NCBI RefSeq assembly: GCF_003144095.1
Contig: NZ_NSKH01000018.1
Coordinates: forward strand, 2,013,541-2,077,540
DNA length: 64,000 nucleotides
Origin: Streptomyces sp. ICBB 8177
Lineage (GTDB): Bacteria > Actinomycetota > Actinomycetes > Streptomycetales > Streptomycetaceae
Reading direction: 5' to 3'
Every line of letters starts with the position of its first letter. Within the stretch, counting starts at the first letter, position 1. Below, one piece after another: positions 26,431 through 35,654 of this stretch. A program made the position numbers and the translations under genes. The notes beneath the pieces are model-generated. The model was given only the letters and a program-made list of their open reading frames with translations. It was not told the origin of the DNA and did no database searches.

Positions 26431-26951
26431 GACCGGACCTCCTTCGCCAGGTCGTCGAGCCGGGCGGCGGTCAGCTCCAGCCACCGCAGGTCGGCTTCGA
26501 GGTGGAACAGGGCGTGGTCGCACACCAGTTGGTCGGCGAGGTCGCCGTCCGCCTTGCGGCGGGTCAGCTCGCGCATCAGACGCAGGTGCTCGGAGCGCTG
26601 GGTGTCCAGCAGGTCGGTGGCGCTGCGCCCGGTGAGCAGGGCGAGCACCACCTTGGTGTAGAGGGTGCTGTGCAGGTACGGCTCGGGGCGCTCGGGCTGC
26701 GCGAGCCAGTGCTCGACGTCGGTGACGCCCGCGTCGGTGACCGCGTAGCGCTTGCGCTCCGGGCCGCCGCCGGGCTCGATGCCCTCGACCACGACCAGCC
26801 CGTTCTTCAGCAGCCGGGCCAGCGTCGAGTAGACCTGGCCGTAGGCGAGCGGGCGGTCCTGCCCGAAGCGTTCGTCGAAGGCCCGCTTGAGGTCGTAACC
26901 GTGGCGCGGCCCCGACTCCAGGAGTCCGAGAAAGGTGTGGCCGATTGACAT
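26427..26951 (-). CDS. PadR-family transcriptional regulator
   Basis: 174 aa. N-terminal winged helix (LGLLESGPRHGYDLKRAFDERFG, GQVYSTLARLLKNGLV) and a C-terminal helical dimerisation region, the PadR-s2-like layout. First gene of a padR-ATPase-permease operon, so it probably represses the exporter until a toxic ligand binds. An inverted repeat lies just upstream. Confidence 0.92.
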   Translation of the reverse strand: MSIGHTFLGLLESGPRHGYDLKRAFDERFGQDRPLAYGQVYSTLARLLKNGLVVVEGIEPGGGPERKRYAVTDAGVTDVEHWLAQPERPEPYLHSTLYTKVVLALLTGRSATDLLDTQRSEHLRLMRELTRRKADGDLADQLVCDHALFHLEADLRWLELTAARLDDLAKEVRS

Positions 26952-26973
26952 GCGGGCGACTCTACACCATGGG

Positions 26974-26990
26974 TATACATCATGTGTATA
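26974..26990 (-). promoter_or_regulatory. candidate PadR operator
   Basis: TATACA-TCATG-TGTATA, a perfect 6-bp inverted repeat 22 bp before the padR start, in an AT-rich island. It resembles ATGT/ACAT-containing PadR sites and overlaps the probable promoter. Confidence 0.6.
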
Positions 26991-27017
26991 GACGGCTGGA
27001 TGTCGCCGTGACCTGGT

Positions 27018-27083
27018 GGTACGCCAGGAAGGCCGCCCTTCCGGCCTGGCGGTACGCCGGGGGAGCCGCCCTTCCCGCCGGGC
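27018..27083. repeat. 33-bp imperfect tandem duplication
   Basis: Two adjacent ~33-bp copies start with GGTACGCC at 27018 and 27051 and share GCCGCCCTTCC. It lies in the padR-PBP gap, with no gene. Further right, TGCCGA/TCGGCA (27149-27173) and TTAGGTT near 27195 probably belong to the PBP promoter. Confidence 0.6.
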
Positions 27084-27236
27084 AGTCGGCCGCCCGGCCG
27101 TGACACCCCCCGCTTCGGTTCCCGGCGATCGGCGTGGCTCTTCTCACGTGCCGATATTGTTCGATTTTCGGCAAATAGTGCCGGCTAGTGGTGTTAGGTT
27201 CGGCGATCGCGTCTGTTGGTTGAGGAGAGACGGATC

Positions 27237-29471
27237 GTGCGGACCAGGAGCGGGGCCGGCGCCGGCGGAAGCCGGGGCGGCAAGGCCAAGGGCAACGGCA
27301 GGGGCTGGACCCTGGGCCGCCTACTGCGCTGGGCGCTGGGCTGCGGCCTCGGCGTGCTGGTGCTCGGCATCGGCGCGTTCGCCGCGCTGTACCTCATGGT
27401 CGACGTTCCCAACGCGAACGCGGCCGCCACCGCCCAGGCCAACGTCTACAAGACCGCCGACGGCAAGGTCATCGCCCGCACCGGTCAGATCAACCGCGAG
27501 AAGGTCCCGCTCAGCCAGATACCCCTGGCCGTCCAGCACGACTTCGTCGCGGCGGAGAACAAGACCTTCTACTCGGACAAGGGCGTCGACCTCAAGGGCA
27601 TGGCGCGCGGCATCTACAACACCCTGGCCGGGCACGGCACCCAGGGCGGCTCGACGATCACCCAGCAGTACGTCAAGAACTACTACCTCGACCAGAACCA
27701 GACGATCAGCCGCAAGGCCAAGGAACTGATCATCTCGCTCAAGGTCGACCAGGAAGTCAGCAAGTCCGACATCCTCGACGGCTACCTGAACACCGCCTAC
27801 TTCGGCCGCGGCGCCTACGGCGTCCAGGCCGCGGCGCAGGCCTACTACGGCGTGGACGTCAGCAAGCTCACCCCCGAGCAGGGCGCGTACCTGGCGGCGC
27901 TGGTGCAGGCGCCCAGCGAGTACGACTGGGCGGTCGCCGGGCCCCAGGGCAAGAAGCTCGTCACCGCCCGGTGGAACTACGTGCTCGACAACATGGTCGG
28001 CATGAAGTGGATGGACCCGGCGGCCCGCGCCAAGGCCGCCTTCCCGGTCCCGATCGCCCCCAAGCCGCTGCCCGGACTCAGCGGCCAGAGCGGCTACTTC
28101 GTGGAACTGGCCGACCGGCAGCTGGAGTCCAGCGGCGCGCTCACCGACGCCCAGCTCGCGGCGGGCGGCTGGACCATCACCCTGTCCATCGACCCGTCCA
28201 GGCAGCGCGACCTGCAGAACGCGGTCAAGACCGAGCTGACCAGCCGGCTCGACCCGAAGGAGCGCACGACCGACGCCGCCGTCCAGCCGGGCGCGGTCTC
28301 CGTCGACCCCAAGACGGGCTACATCGTGGCGCTCTACGGCGGCGCGGGCTACACCGAGCACTACATCTCCAACGCCACCCGCTCCGACTACCAGGCCGCC
28401 TCCACCTTCAAGCCGATCGCCTTCGCCTCGGCGCTGGAGAACCACGCGACCACCCAGGACGGGCGGCCGATCAGCGCCTCCACCGTCTACGACGGCACCA
28501 GCGGCCGCCCGGTGCAGGGCGCGTCGGTGCCGTTCGCGCCGCCCAACGAGGACGGCGTCAACTACGGCGACATCACCGTCCAGAAGGCGATGGACGACTC
28601 CGTCAACTCGGTCTTCGCCCAGCTCGCGGTGGACGCCGGTCTCGACAAGGTGGCCGACACCGCGGTCTCGCTCGGCATGCCGTCGAACACCCAGGGCCTG
28701 CGCGACGGGCCGTCGATCGCGCTCGGCTCGATGGGGGTCAGCCCGCTGACCATGGCCGGGGTCTACGCCACCTTCGACAACCACGGCCAGAAGATCACCC
28801 CCAGCATCGTCAAGTCCGCCGTGCGCAACGGCACCGCGGCCGAGCTGCCCAGCCCGATCGGCGGGCAGGCGGTCAGCCGGGCCACCGCCGACGCGGTCAC
28901 CTCGGTGCTCACCGGCGTGGTCAACTCCGGTACGGGCACGGCCGCCCAGCTCAAGAGCGACGTGGCGGGCAAGACCGGCACCTCCGACAGCGACAAGTCG
29001 GCCTGGTTCACCGGCTACACCCCGGACCTGGTCACCTCGGTCGGCCTGTTCGGGCAGGACGCCAGGACCGGCGCCCAGGTGAGCCTGTCCGGCGCGGGCG
29101 GCGACGGCCGGGTCAACGGCGGCACCTTCCCCGCGCAGATATGGGGCGCCTACACCCGGGCGGCGATCAGCGGCGAGGACGCCCAGCACTTCGACCTGGA
29201 CACCGACCAGGGCGCGGGCGTGGTGCCCGACTCGCCGGTCCCCTCGCACGCGCCGTCCTCCGCGCCGCCGTCCGGCACCGCCTCCACCGGCCCCTCGACG
29301 CCCCCGGTGCCCTCGCACTCGCCGTCGACGCACACCAGCGAGCCGCCGGTGCCCTCCCGTTCGCCCAAGCCGCCGGTCAGCCCGGACCCGCCGAACCCGA
29401 CGACGAGCGGGCAGCCGGTCGAACCGGGCGGCGGGGGCGACGAGCAGCAGGGCGTGCCCGGCTTCGGCTGA
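27237..29471 (+). CDS. bifunctional class A penicillin-binding protein
   Basis: 744 aa. An N-terminal cytoplasmic Gly/Arg-rich tail and transmembrane helix (about 32-60). The GT51 transglycosylase has AAENKTFYSDKGVD, GGSTITQQYVKNYYL, KAKELIISLKVDQEVSK and YLNTAYFGRGAYGV. The transpeptidase has STFKP (SxxK), SVNSVF (SxN) and GKTGTSD (KTG). A Pro/Ser/Thr-rich tail of ~90 residues closes it. Builds and cross-links peptidoglycan. The GTG with GAGGAG is the start. Confidence 0.95.
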   Translation: MRTRSGAGAGGSRGGKAKGNGRGWTLGRLLRWALGCGLGVLVLGIGAFAALYLMVDVPNANAAATAQANVYKTADGKVIARTGQINREKVPLSQIPLAVQHDFVAAENKTFYSDKGVDLKGMARGIYNTLAGHGTQGGSTITQQYVKNYYLDQNQTISRKAKELIISLKVDQEVSKSDILDGYLNTAYFGRGAYGVQAAAQAYYGVDVSKLTPEQGAYLAALVQAPSEYDWAVAGPQGKKLVTARWNYVLDNMVGMKWMDPAARAKAAFPVPIAPKPLPGLSGQSGYFVELADRQLESSGALTDAQLAAGGWTITLSIDPSRQRDLQNAVKTELTSRLDPKERTTDAAVQPGAVSVDPKTGYIVALYGGAGYTEHYISNATRSDYQAASTFKPIAFASALENHATTQDGRPISASTVYDGTSGRPVQGASVPFAPPNEDGVNYGDITVQKAMDDSVNSVFAQLAVDAGLDKVADTAVSLGMPSNTQGLRDGPSIALGSMGVSPLTMAGVYATFDNHGQKITPSIVKSAVRNGTAAELPSPIGGQAVSRATADAVTSVLTGVVNSGTGTAAQLKSDVAGKTGTSDSDKSAWFTGYTPDLVTSVGLFGQDARTGAQVSLSGAGGDGRVNGGTFPAQIWGAYTRAAISGEDAQHFDLDTDQGAGVVPDSPVPSHAPSSAPPSGTASTGPSTPPVPSHSPSTHTSEPPVPSRSPKPPVSPDPPNPTTSGQPVEPGGGGDEQQGVPGFG

Positions 29472-29545
29472 GCAGGCCGGTCGAGGCCGATCGAGGCCGG
29501 TCCCGGGCAGGGGACGGGCCGCGGCCGCCCGGGCGAGGACCCGAT

Positions 29546-29589
29546 GCAGCCCCGTGGCACGGAGCGGACGTCTCGTGCCACGGGGCTGC
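29546..29589 (+). terminator. terminator after PBP gene
   Basis: A perfect 16-bp stem (29546-29561 with 29574-29589) and 12-nt loop between the convergent PBP and phosphatase genes. Confidence 0.85.
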
Positions 29590-29731
29590 GGTCCCTCGGG
29601 CGGCGCGGCCGGTGGTGCCGACCTCGTCACCGGCAGTCAACAGGCGCGCCGCGCCCTCGGCAACAGGGCACGCCTGCCCGGCGCGTCGCCCGGCGCTCCC
29701 CGCGTGGCCCGCGCCGGCCGGGCGAGACCGC

Positions 29732-31768
29732 TCAGGGCAGCGGCAGCTCGAACCAGACCACCTTGCCGGCGCTCAGCCGGGTCGCCCCCCAGCGCTGGGC
29801 CAGCCGGTGGACGAGGAAGAGCCCGCGGCCGTTCTCGTCCTGGGTACCGGCATGGCGCATCCGGGGCAGCTGCGGCGCGTCGTCGCCGACCTCGCAGCGC
29901 AGCACGTCGGTACGCAGCAGCCGCAGCGTGATGGGACGTCCCGCGTACCGCACCGCGTTGGTCACGACCTCGCTGACCAGCAGTTCCACCGAGTCCGCCA
30001 GGTCGTCCAGCTCCCAGCGGCGCAGCGCCCTGCGCACCAGGCGGCGGGCCCGTCCGGCGGTCTGCGGATGCGGTTCGAGGAACCAGTAGGCGACGTCGCT
30101 GGGCGCGATGCCGTCGAAGCGGGCGGCCAGCAACGCGATGTCGTCGTCCCGGTCGCCGGGCCCGAGGATGTCCAGCACCTCGTCGCACAGCGGTTCCAGG
30201 GGCGGCGGGCAGACGATCGAGCCGACCGCGCCCAGCCGCTCGCGGAGCCGTTCGATCCCGGACCACACGTCCCGGGTGCGCGACTCCACCAGGCCATCGG
30301 TGTACAGAAGTAAGGTCGCGTCCTCGGGCGCGGGCAGCTCGACCGCCTCGAACGGCACGCCGCCCACCCCGATCGGGGCGCCCTCCGGCACCTTGAGCAC
30401 CTCGGTGCGCCCGTTCGCGTGCAGCATCACGGGCGGCGGGTGCCCGGCGTTGGCCACGACCAGCCGGTGCGCTATCGGGTCGTAGACCGCGTAGACGCAG
30501 GTCGCCATGCGGTCGTGGCCTAGGCGCTGGGCCTGCTCGTCCAGGTGGTACAGGACCTCCTGCGGCGGCAGGTCGAGCCCGGCCAGCGTCTGCACCGTGG
30601 TGCGCAACTGGCCCATGATCGCGGCCGACTGCATGGAGTGGCCCATCACGTCGCCGACCACCAGCGCCACCCGGCTGCCCGGCAGCGGGATCGCGTCGTA
30701 CCAGTCGCCGCCGACCCGCGCGGTCTCCGCGGCGGGCAGATAACGGCTCGCCAGCCGCACCCCGGTGGGCTGCGGCAGCGAGTCGGGCAGCATCGCGCGC
30801 TGCAACTGGTCGGCGATGTACGCCTCGCGGCCGTAGAGCACCGCCTTGTCCACGCCCAGCGCGGTGTGGGTGGCCAGTTGCGCGGCGATCAGCAGGTCGT
30901 CCGGTTCGAACGCGGGCCGGTCCGGGCGGCGCAGCAGCACCGCCGCGCCGATCACCCGGCGGCGTCCGCGCAGCGGGGCCAGCACGGCCCGCCGCCCGGT
31001 GGGCACCTCGCAGTCGACGAGTTCGGCGAGCGCCTGCTCGACCTGCCCGGTCTCCGCGAACAGCGGCCGCACCCCGCGCAGCACCTCGGCCAGCGGTCCG
31101 TCCATCCGCACCCGGGTGGTCTCCGCCGCGCCGCTGACCTCCGGCGCGGGCACCAGCGGCAGGCGCGGGCCGAGCGTGCCCTCGGTGTCGGCGTCCTCCG
31201 GGATGCGGTCGGTCCTGCGCAGCCGCAGCACCAGCGGCTCCACCGGCCGCTCGTCGCCCACCGGCAGCGGATCGCGCAGGTAGACCAGAATCGCGTCGGC
31301 GAAGGTCGGCACCACCGAGCGGCACAGGCCCAGCACGATCTCGTCCAGGTCGAGGCCGCGGGCGATCCGCCGGGTCGCGGCGCCCACGTACCGCAGCCGT
31401 CCGGTCTCCGGCTCGGCCGGTCCCGCGTGCGCGCCGCCGGACGTCCTGGCGGTGCGGGAGGCGGGCGGCGGCGCGGTCACGGAAGCGGGCTCCCGCGGCG
31501 GCTGCTCACGCGGTCGCGGCGGGCGGGCCGCCGGGCCGTCCTGGGTGGTGGCCCGCACCCGGTGCTCCCCGGGCCCCTCGCCGGGCACGCCACCGGCCGC
31601 GGCCCGCGACCCCAGCCGGTATCCGCCGCGGGGGTCCGCGGGCACGCCCGCATCGCCGCCACTGCCGCCCGGCTCGTGCGGGCGCGCGGCGGCACCGCTG
31701 GACGCGCTTATCTCCTCGGCCGCCCGCCGAGGGGCGCGGTGCTCCGTCACGCTAGGGGTTCCATCCAT
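29732..31768 (-). CDS. SpoIIE-type PP2C phosphatase with GAF and ATPase domains
   Basis: 678 aa. A disordered, Pro/Ala/Arg-rich N-terminus (~1-110), a GAF-like sensor region (~125-300), a PP2C/SpoIIE phosphatase (VGGDWYDAIPLP, VALVVGDVMGHS, LLLYTDGLVE, DDIALLAARF), and a C-terminal histidine-kinase-like ATPase (LLVSEVVTNAVRY, GRGLFLVHRLAQRW). Such proteins join phosphatase and anti-sigma-like kinase activity to set sigma-factor partner switching. The usual MGHG is MGHS here. It follows the methyltransferase gene by 34 bp. Confidence 0.92.
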   Translation of the reverse strand: MDGTPSVTEHRAPRRAAEEISASSGAAARPHEPGGSGGDAGVPADPRGGYRLGSRAAAGGVPGEGPGEHRVRATTQDGPAARPPRPREQPPREPASVTAPPPASRTARTSGGAHAGPAEPETGRLRYVGAATRRIARGLDLDEIVLGLCRSVVPTFADAILVYLRDPLPVGDERPVEPLVLRLRRTDRIPEDADTEGTLGPRLPLVPAPEVSGAAETTRVRMDGPLAEVLRGVRPLFAETGQVEQALAELVDCEVPTGRRAVLAPLRGRRRVIGAAVLLRRPDRPAFEPDDLLIAAQLATHTALGVDKAVLYGREAYIADQLQRAMLPDSLPQPTGVRLASRYLPAAETARVGGDWYDAIPLPGSRVALVVGDVMGHSMQSAAIMGQLRTTVQTLAGLDLPPQEVLYHLDEQAQRLGHDRMATCVYAVYDPIAHRLVVANAGHPPPVMLHANGRTEVLKVPEGAPIGVGGVPFEAVELPAPEDATLLLYTDGLVESRTRDVWSGIERLRERLGAVGSIVCPPPLEPLCDEVLDILGPGDRDDDIALLAARFDGIAPSDVAYWFLEPHPQTAGRARRLVRRALRRWELDDLADSVELLVSEVVTNAVRYAGRPITLRLLRTDVLRCEVGDDAPQLPRMRHAGTQDENGRGLFLVHRLAQRWGATRLSAGKVVWFELPLP

Positions 31769-31802
31769 CCGTCCGTGCGCCGCAGGCAACCTGCGCAACC
31801 GT

Positions 31803-32495
31803 TCAGGTGAGCCGCCGGCAGTGCAGGAAGAGCTGCTCCTCCGGCGGCACATCGGTGCTCGCCGGGGCGTACGAGTACGAGGACTCCTCGACGATCTCGA
31901 AGCCCGCGTCACACACGACCCGTCGCAAATCGTCCCGCAAGTATCCAGATACCCGGATCGTGTGACCGAGGAACGGAATGGCGAAATCATCCACGTCCGC
32001 TTCCACCATGGAAAGCGCCAGCAACCCTGACGGCACCAGGAGTTCACGCACCGTCGCGAGGGCCAGCGGGATCTCCGCGCGCGGCAGCATCAGCAGGGAG
32101 AAGAACGCGGTGGCGCCGTCGTAGCGCCCCTTGCCGCCCGCCACCGCCTCGCCGGGGCCGCCCGGGCGCAGGTCCGCGATGTCCATCTGGTGGAAGACCG
32201 CGTCCGGCACCCGCTCGCGGGCCAGCGAGACCATCCCGGCCGACAGGTCGATGCCGACCACCTTGTGGCCCGCTTCGCTGAGTTGACGCGTCGTCGGAAC
32301 ACCGGTGCCGCAGCCGAGGTCGATCACGCGCGACCCGGCGGGCAGGGACCCGGCCAGCCAGGCGCCCGCCGCGAGTTGCCCCTCCTTGTGCGGGAAGGCG
32401 TCGTCGTAGCGGTCGCCTATGGCGTCGAACGCCTCGGCCTGGCCGGTGCGGTCCGGCACTCCGTACACGTAGCCGTCGCTTCCCACGGACTCCAC
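31803..32495 (-). CDS. class I SAM-dependent methyltransferase
   Basis: 230 aa. Motif I VIDLGCGTGVPT, motif II VVGIDLSAGM, and a later YDGATAFFSLLMLPR strand are visible; the substrate is unknown. It stands just upstream of the SpoIIE-type phosphatase on the same strand, suggesting an operon. An internal GTG three codons in is a possible start. Confidence 0.88.
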   Translation of the reverse strand: MESVGSDGYVYGVPDRTGQAEAFDAIGDRYDDAFPHKEGQLAAGAWLAGSLPAGSRVIDLGCGTGVPTTRQLSEAGHKVVGIDLSAGMVSLARERVPDAVFHQMDIADLRPGGPGEAVAGGKGRYDGATAFFSLLMLPRAEIPLALATVRELLVPSGLLALSMVEADVDDFAIPFLGHTIRVSGYLRDDLRRVVCDAGFEIVEESSYSYAPASTDVPPEEQLFLHCRRLT

Positions 32496-32605
32496 GGGCT
32501 CCCTGGCTCCTTTGTTCGGCCTGACTGGGCGTCAAGCCTTGGCCGCTGCTTGCTTTTTCGGCGATGCCGCGAAGGACGATCCTACGTACCCGGGGGAGGG
32601 GGGTA

Positions 32606-33298
32606 TCAAGGGCCTTGGGGAATTAGCCGGTCCCAGTCGTCCGGGAGAGTGGGTACCGTCCAGGACGGATCGGGCCGCCACGCGGGCCAGTCGTCGCGAA
32701 ACGGCGGCCCCCACTCCTCGATCACCGAAACCGCCCGAGCGCCCGCTTCCCGTACGCTTTCCGCCAGTTCCGGGCCGACCACTCCGTCGGTCTGCGCCTG
32801 GGTGAACTCGTCCTCGTCGAGCCACCCCCAACTGCCGTCCGGACTGACCGCGATGTCCAGGAAGTGGTCTTCCGAATCGACACCACCCGACCAACGGCGA
32901 TGCGGCGCCTCCAGGTTGACGTACCAGTTCTTGAACCGCCACTCGGGCCGCCAGAACAGCCACACCGACCACGGCTCGCCCGGCCGCGCGAGCTTCAGCA
33001 CCCCGGTGCCCCACCAGCGTTCCACCGTGGTCGTCCTCGGCTTGCGGTAACGGGTGCGCAGCGGCTCGCGGTGCACGGGCGTGCCGTCGGCCAGCACCGG
33101 CTTGACGCACCGGGTCCCCGGCGCCATCCACACCGCGAGCAGCTGCGCGTCGTCGCGCACCACGGTCACCGGCCGGGCGATGTGCACCTGGTCGCGATAG
33201 CGCTCGCCGTTGCCCCGGTAGCGCCACAGGATGTGCGTGCCCGGCTCCCAGCGGGCTACGTCGCGCGGGCCGGTCGGAGCGTGGGCGTCGGCTGTCAT
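32606..33298 (-). CDS. DUF402 (FomD-like) protein
   Basis: 230 aa. DUF402 core: SVWLFWRPEWRFKNWYVNLEAPHRRW, SEDHFLDIAVSPDG, WLDEDEFTQA. FomD of fosfomycin biosynthesis, a nucleotidyl-phosphonate hydrolase, belongs to this family, and stand-alone members may hydrolyse nucleoside diphosphates. Not tied to a pathway here. Confidence 0.88.
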   Translation of the reverse strand: MTADAHAPTGPRDVARWEPGTHILWRYRGNGERYRDQVHIARPVTVVRDDAQLLAVWMAPGTRCVKPVLADGTPVHREPLRTRYRKPRTTTVERWWGTGVLKLARPGEPWSVWLFWRPEWRFKNWYVNLEAPHRRWSGGVDSEDHFLDIAVSPDGSWGWLDEDEFTQAQTDGVVGPELAESVREAGARAVSVIEEWGPPFRDDWPAWRPDPSWTVPTLPDDWDRLIPQGP

Positions 33299-33311
33299 GC
33301 ACGGATCCTAC

Positions 33312-33343
33312 GGAAGCCGGCCCGCGCGTGCGGCCCGGCTTCC
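33312..33343. terminator. hairpin downstream of fumC
   Basis: GGAAGCCGG (33312-33320) pairs with CCGGCTTCC (33335-33343), just past the fumC stop on the minus strand. Confidence 0.6.
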
Positions 33344-33357
33344 GGGTGCCCGCACGG

Positions 33358-34764
33358 CTACGGGCGGGTCATCCGCAGCACGTCCAGCGCCTCGTCCAGC
33401 TGCTCACGCGTCAGCTTGCCCTGCTCGACGTAGCCGCGCTCCTCGACCACCTCGCGGATCGTCCGGGACTCCGCCAGCGACTGCTTGGCGACCTTGGCCG
33501 CCTCCTCGTAGCCGATGTACCGGTTGAGCGGCGTGACGATGGACGTCGAGGACTCCGCGTACTGCCGGGCCCGCTCCACGTTCGCCGTGACGCCGTCCAC
33601 CGCGCGGTCGGCCAGCAGCCGGGAGACCGAGGCCAGCAGGCCGGCCGACTCCAGCACGCTGTCCGCGATGACCGGGAGCATCACGTTCAGCTCGAAGCTG
33701 CCGGACGCGCCCGCCCACGCGATCGTCGCGTCGTTGCCGACCACCCGCGCGGCGACCTGCGCCACCGCCTCCGGGATCACCGGGTTGACCTTCCCCGGCA
33801 TGATCGAGGAGCCGGGCTGAAGGTCCGGCAGCGTGATCTCGGCGAGCCCGGCGCGCGGTCCCGAGCCCATCCAGCGCAGGTCGTTGACGATCTTCGTCAG
33901 GCTGACCGCGATCGTCCGCAGCTGCCCGGAGATCTCCACCACGCCGTCCCGCGCGCCCTGCGCCTCGAAGTGGTCGCGGGCCTCGGTCAGCGGCAGCCCG
34001 GTGGTACGGGTCAGCTCCTCGATGACGCGGGCGGCGAACCCGGGCGGGGTGTTGATGCCGGTGCCGACCGCGGTGCCGCCCAGCGGCAGCTCCGCCAGCC
34101 GGGGCAGCGAGGCGCGCAGCCGCTCGACGCCGTGGCGCACCTGGGCCGCGTAGCCGCCGAACTCCTGGCCCAGGGTGACGGGGGTGGCGTCCATCAGGTG
34201 CGTGCGGCCGGACTTCACCACGTCCGCGAACTCCTCGGCCTTGCGCTCCAGCGAGGCGGCCAGGTGCTCCAGCGCGGGGATCAGGTCGTGCACCACGGCG
34301 GCGGTGGCCGCGATGTGCAGGGAGGAGGGGAAGACGTCGTTGGAGGACTGGCTGGCGTTGACGTCGTCGTTGGGGTGGACGGCGCGGCCCAGCCGCTCGC
34401 TCGCCAGCGTGGCGACGACCTCGTTGGCGTTCATGTTGGACGAGGTGCCGGAGCCGGTCTGGAAGACGTCGATGGGGAAGTGCGCGTCCCACCGCCCCTC
34501 GGCGACCTCCTCGGCGGCCCGCTCGATCGCCTCCGCGGTCGCCTTGTCGACCACGCCCAGCTCGGCGTTGACCCGGGCGGCGGCGGCCTTGATCCGCCCG
34601 AGCGCCTCGATGTGCGCCCGCCGCAGCGTCCGCCCGGAGACGGGGAAGTTCTCCACGGCGCGCTGCGTCTGCGCCCGCCACTTCGCGCGCGCCGGCACCC
34701 GCACCTCCCCCATGGAGTCGTGCTCGGTCCGGAACCCGCCCTCGTTCATGGTCTCGTCGCTCAT
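33358..34764 (-). CDS. fumC: fumarate hydratase, class II
   Basis: 468 aa, iron-free tetrameric fumarase (fumarate to L-malate). Signature [11 protein letters not shown], substrate-binding [23 protein letters not shown] and [17 protein letters not shown] (active-site His). Normal length. It lies near the class I enzyme, with a toxin-antitoxin pair between; the two probably serve different iron or oxygen conditions. Confidence 0.97.
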   Translation of the reverse strand: MSDETMNEGGFRTEHDSMGEVRVPARAKWRAQTQRAVENFPVSGRTLRRAHIEALGRIKAAAARVNAELGVVDKATAEAIERAAEEVAEGRWDAHFPIDVFQTGSGTSSNMNANEVVATLASERLGRAVHPNDDVNASQSSNDVFPSSLHIAATAAVVHDLIPALEHLAASLERKAEEFADVVKSGRTHLMDATPVTLGQEFGGYAAQVRHGVERLRASLPRLAELPLGGTAVGTGINTPPGFAARVIEELTRTTGLPLTEARDHFEAQGARDGVVEISGQLRTIAVSLTKIVNDLRWMGSGPRAGLAEITLPDLQPGSSIMPGKVNPVIPEAVAQVAARVVGNDATIAWAGASGSFELNVMLPVIADSVLESAGLLASVSRLLADRAVDGVTANVERARQYAESSTSIVTPLNRYIGYEEAAKVAKQSLAESRTIREVVEERGYVEQGKLTREQLDEALDVLRMTRP

Positions 34765-34824
34765 GCCTATGACAGTGCCCGCGGGCGAGCTTCTGTTCCC
34801 GGCCGACGGGGCCGTTCTTCCGGG

Positions 34825-35154
34825 TCAGCCGACCTGAAGCTGCCGGTCGCCGAAGTCCGCGATGAGTCGTAGGGTCCCACCGAGCGCCTCGACGTAGGCG
34901 GCGATGGTGGACAGCTCCGAGCGGCTGAGTTCGCCGCGTTCGAAGCGGGACACGTTCGATTGCGTCGTCCCCATGGCCTTGGCCACGTCCGTCTGGGTCA
35001 GCGCCTGTTCTTCCCGGATCTCCGCGAGGCGGTAGGCGCGCACCGCGCTCATCATGGTCTCGCGCAGCTCGGCCGCCTGTTCCGCACTGATCTCCGTGCC
35101 GTTCTCCCGGTAAATGGCGGCGGCTTTCGCCTTGGTGTCCCTCCAGTTGGGCAT
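34825..35154 (-). CDS. HigA-like XRE antitoxin
   Basis: 109 aa. HTH_3 domain EEQALTQTDVAKAMGTTQSNVSRFERGELSRSELSTIAAYVEALGG. It follows the toxin gene by 22 bp in HigBA order. ATG at 35154 is chosen, with AGGAG five bases before; GTG at 35160 is the longer option. Expected to neutralise the toxin and repress the operon. Confidence 0.87.
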   Translation of the reverse strand: MPNWRDTKAKAAAIYRENGTEISAEQAAELRETMMSAVRAYRLAEIREEQALTQTDVAKAMGTTQSNVSRFERGELSRSELSTIAAYVEALGGTLRLIADFGDRQLQVG

Positions 35155-35176
35155 GATCACTCCTGTCTGCGGCTGG

Positions 35177-35539
35177 TCATGTGCTGAGGTCTTCGAGGTG
35201 CTCGTTGAACCGGTCGTCCGCGACGGGAACCTGCTGGTCGTACCAGGAGGCCCAAGCGCCGTTCTTGTCCCCGGCCACCAGGATCAAAGCTTGCCGTAGC
35301 GGATCGAAGGCGAACAGCAGCCGGATCTCCGACATGCCCGTGGAACCGGGGCGAAGCTCCTTCATGTGGTGGTGCCGGGACTGTTTGACCCGATCGACCA
35401 GGGGCCGTCCGAGGGTCGGCCCTTCAGCTGCCAGGAGGTCGATGGCGGCGCCGACCAGCTGCGCCGATTCTGGATCCTCAGCCGCCAGCCGTAAATACCA
35501 GTCGTTGACGTCCTCATGCAGGATGACTTCCCAGCTCAC
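35177..35539 (-). CDS. HigB/Gp49-like toxin
   Basis: 120 aa. Family traits: WEVILHEDVNDWYLRL, LGRPLVDRVKQSRHHHMKELRPGSTGMSEIRLLFAFDP, VAGDKNGAWASWYDQQVP. Relatives are ribosome-dependent mRNA endonucleases. GTG at 35539 gives the family's usual start; a TTG at 35575 would add 12 residues. GC is visibly lower than in flanking genes, suggesting later acquisition. Confidence 0.85.
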   Translation of the reverse strand: MSWEVILHEDVNDWYLRLAAEDPESAQLVGAAIDLLAAEGPTLGRPLVDRVKQSRHHHMKELRPGSTGMSEIRLLFAFDPLRQALILVAGDKNGAWASWYDQQVPVADDRFNEHLEDLST

Positions 35540-35594
35540 CCGGAGAGTATGACTCCGGTGAGCTATATCCTGCAAGTTGTATAGGCAGGTCGCT

Positions 35595-35654
35595 CCGGCC
35601 TTCGTGCTTGCAAGGCTGACGCCCTGCGGGCACGAAGGCCGGAGGGCGTCAGCC
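35595..35654. other. interlocking inverted repeats (pseudoknot geometry)
   Basis: Arm A (35595-35607) pairs with A' (35630-35642), 13 bp; arm B (35614-35625) pairs with B' (35643-35654), 12 bp. The order A-B-A'-B' means the two hairpins exclude each other or form an H-type pseudoknot. B' covers the class I fumarase stop codon (35649-35651). Probably a terminator or attenuator of that gene. Confidence 0.7.
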
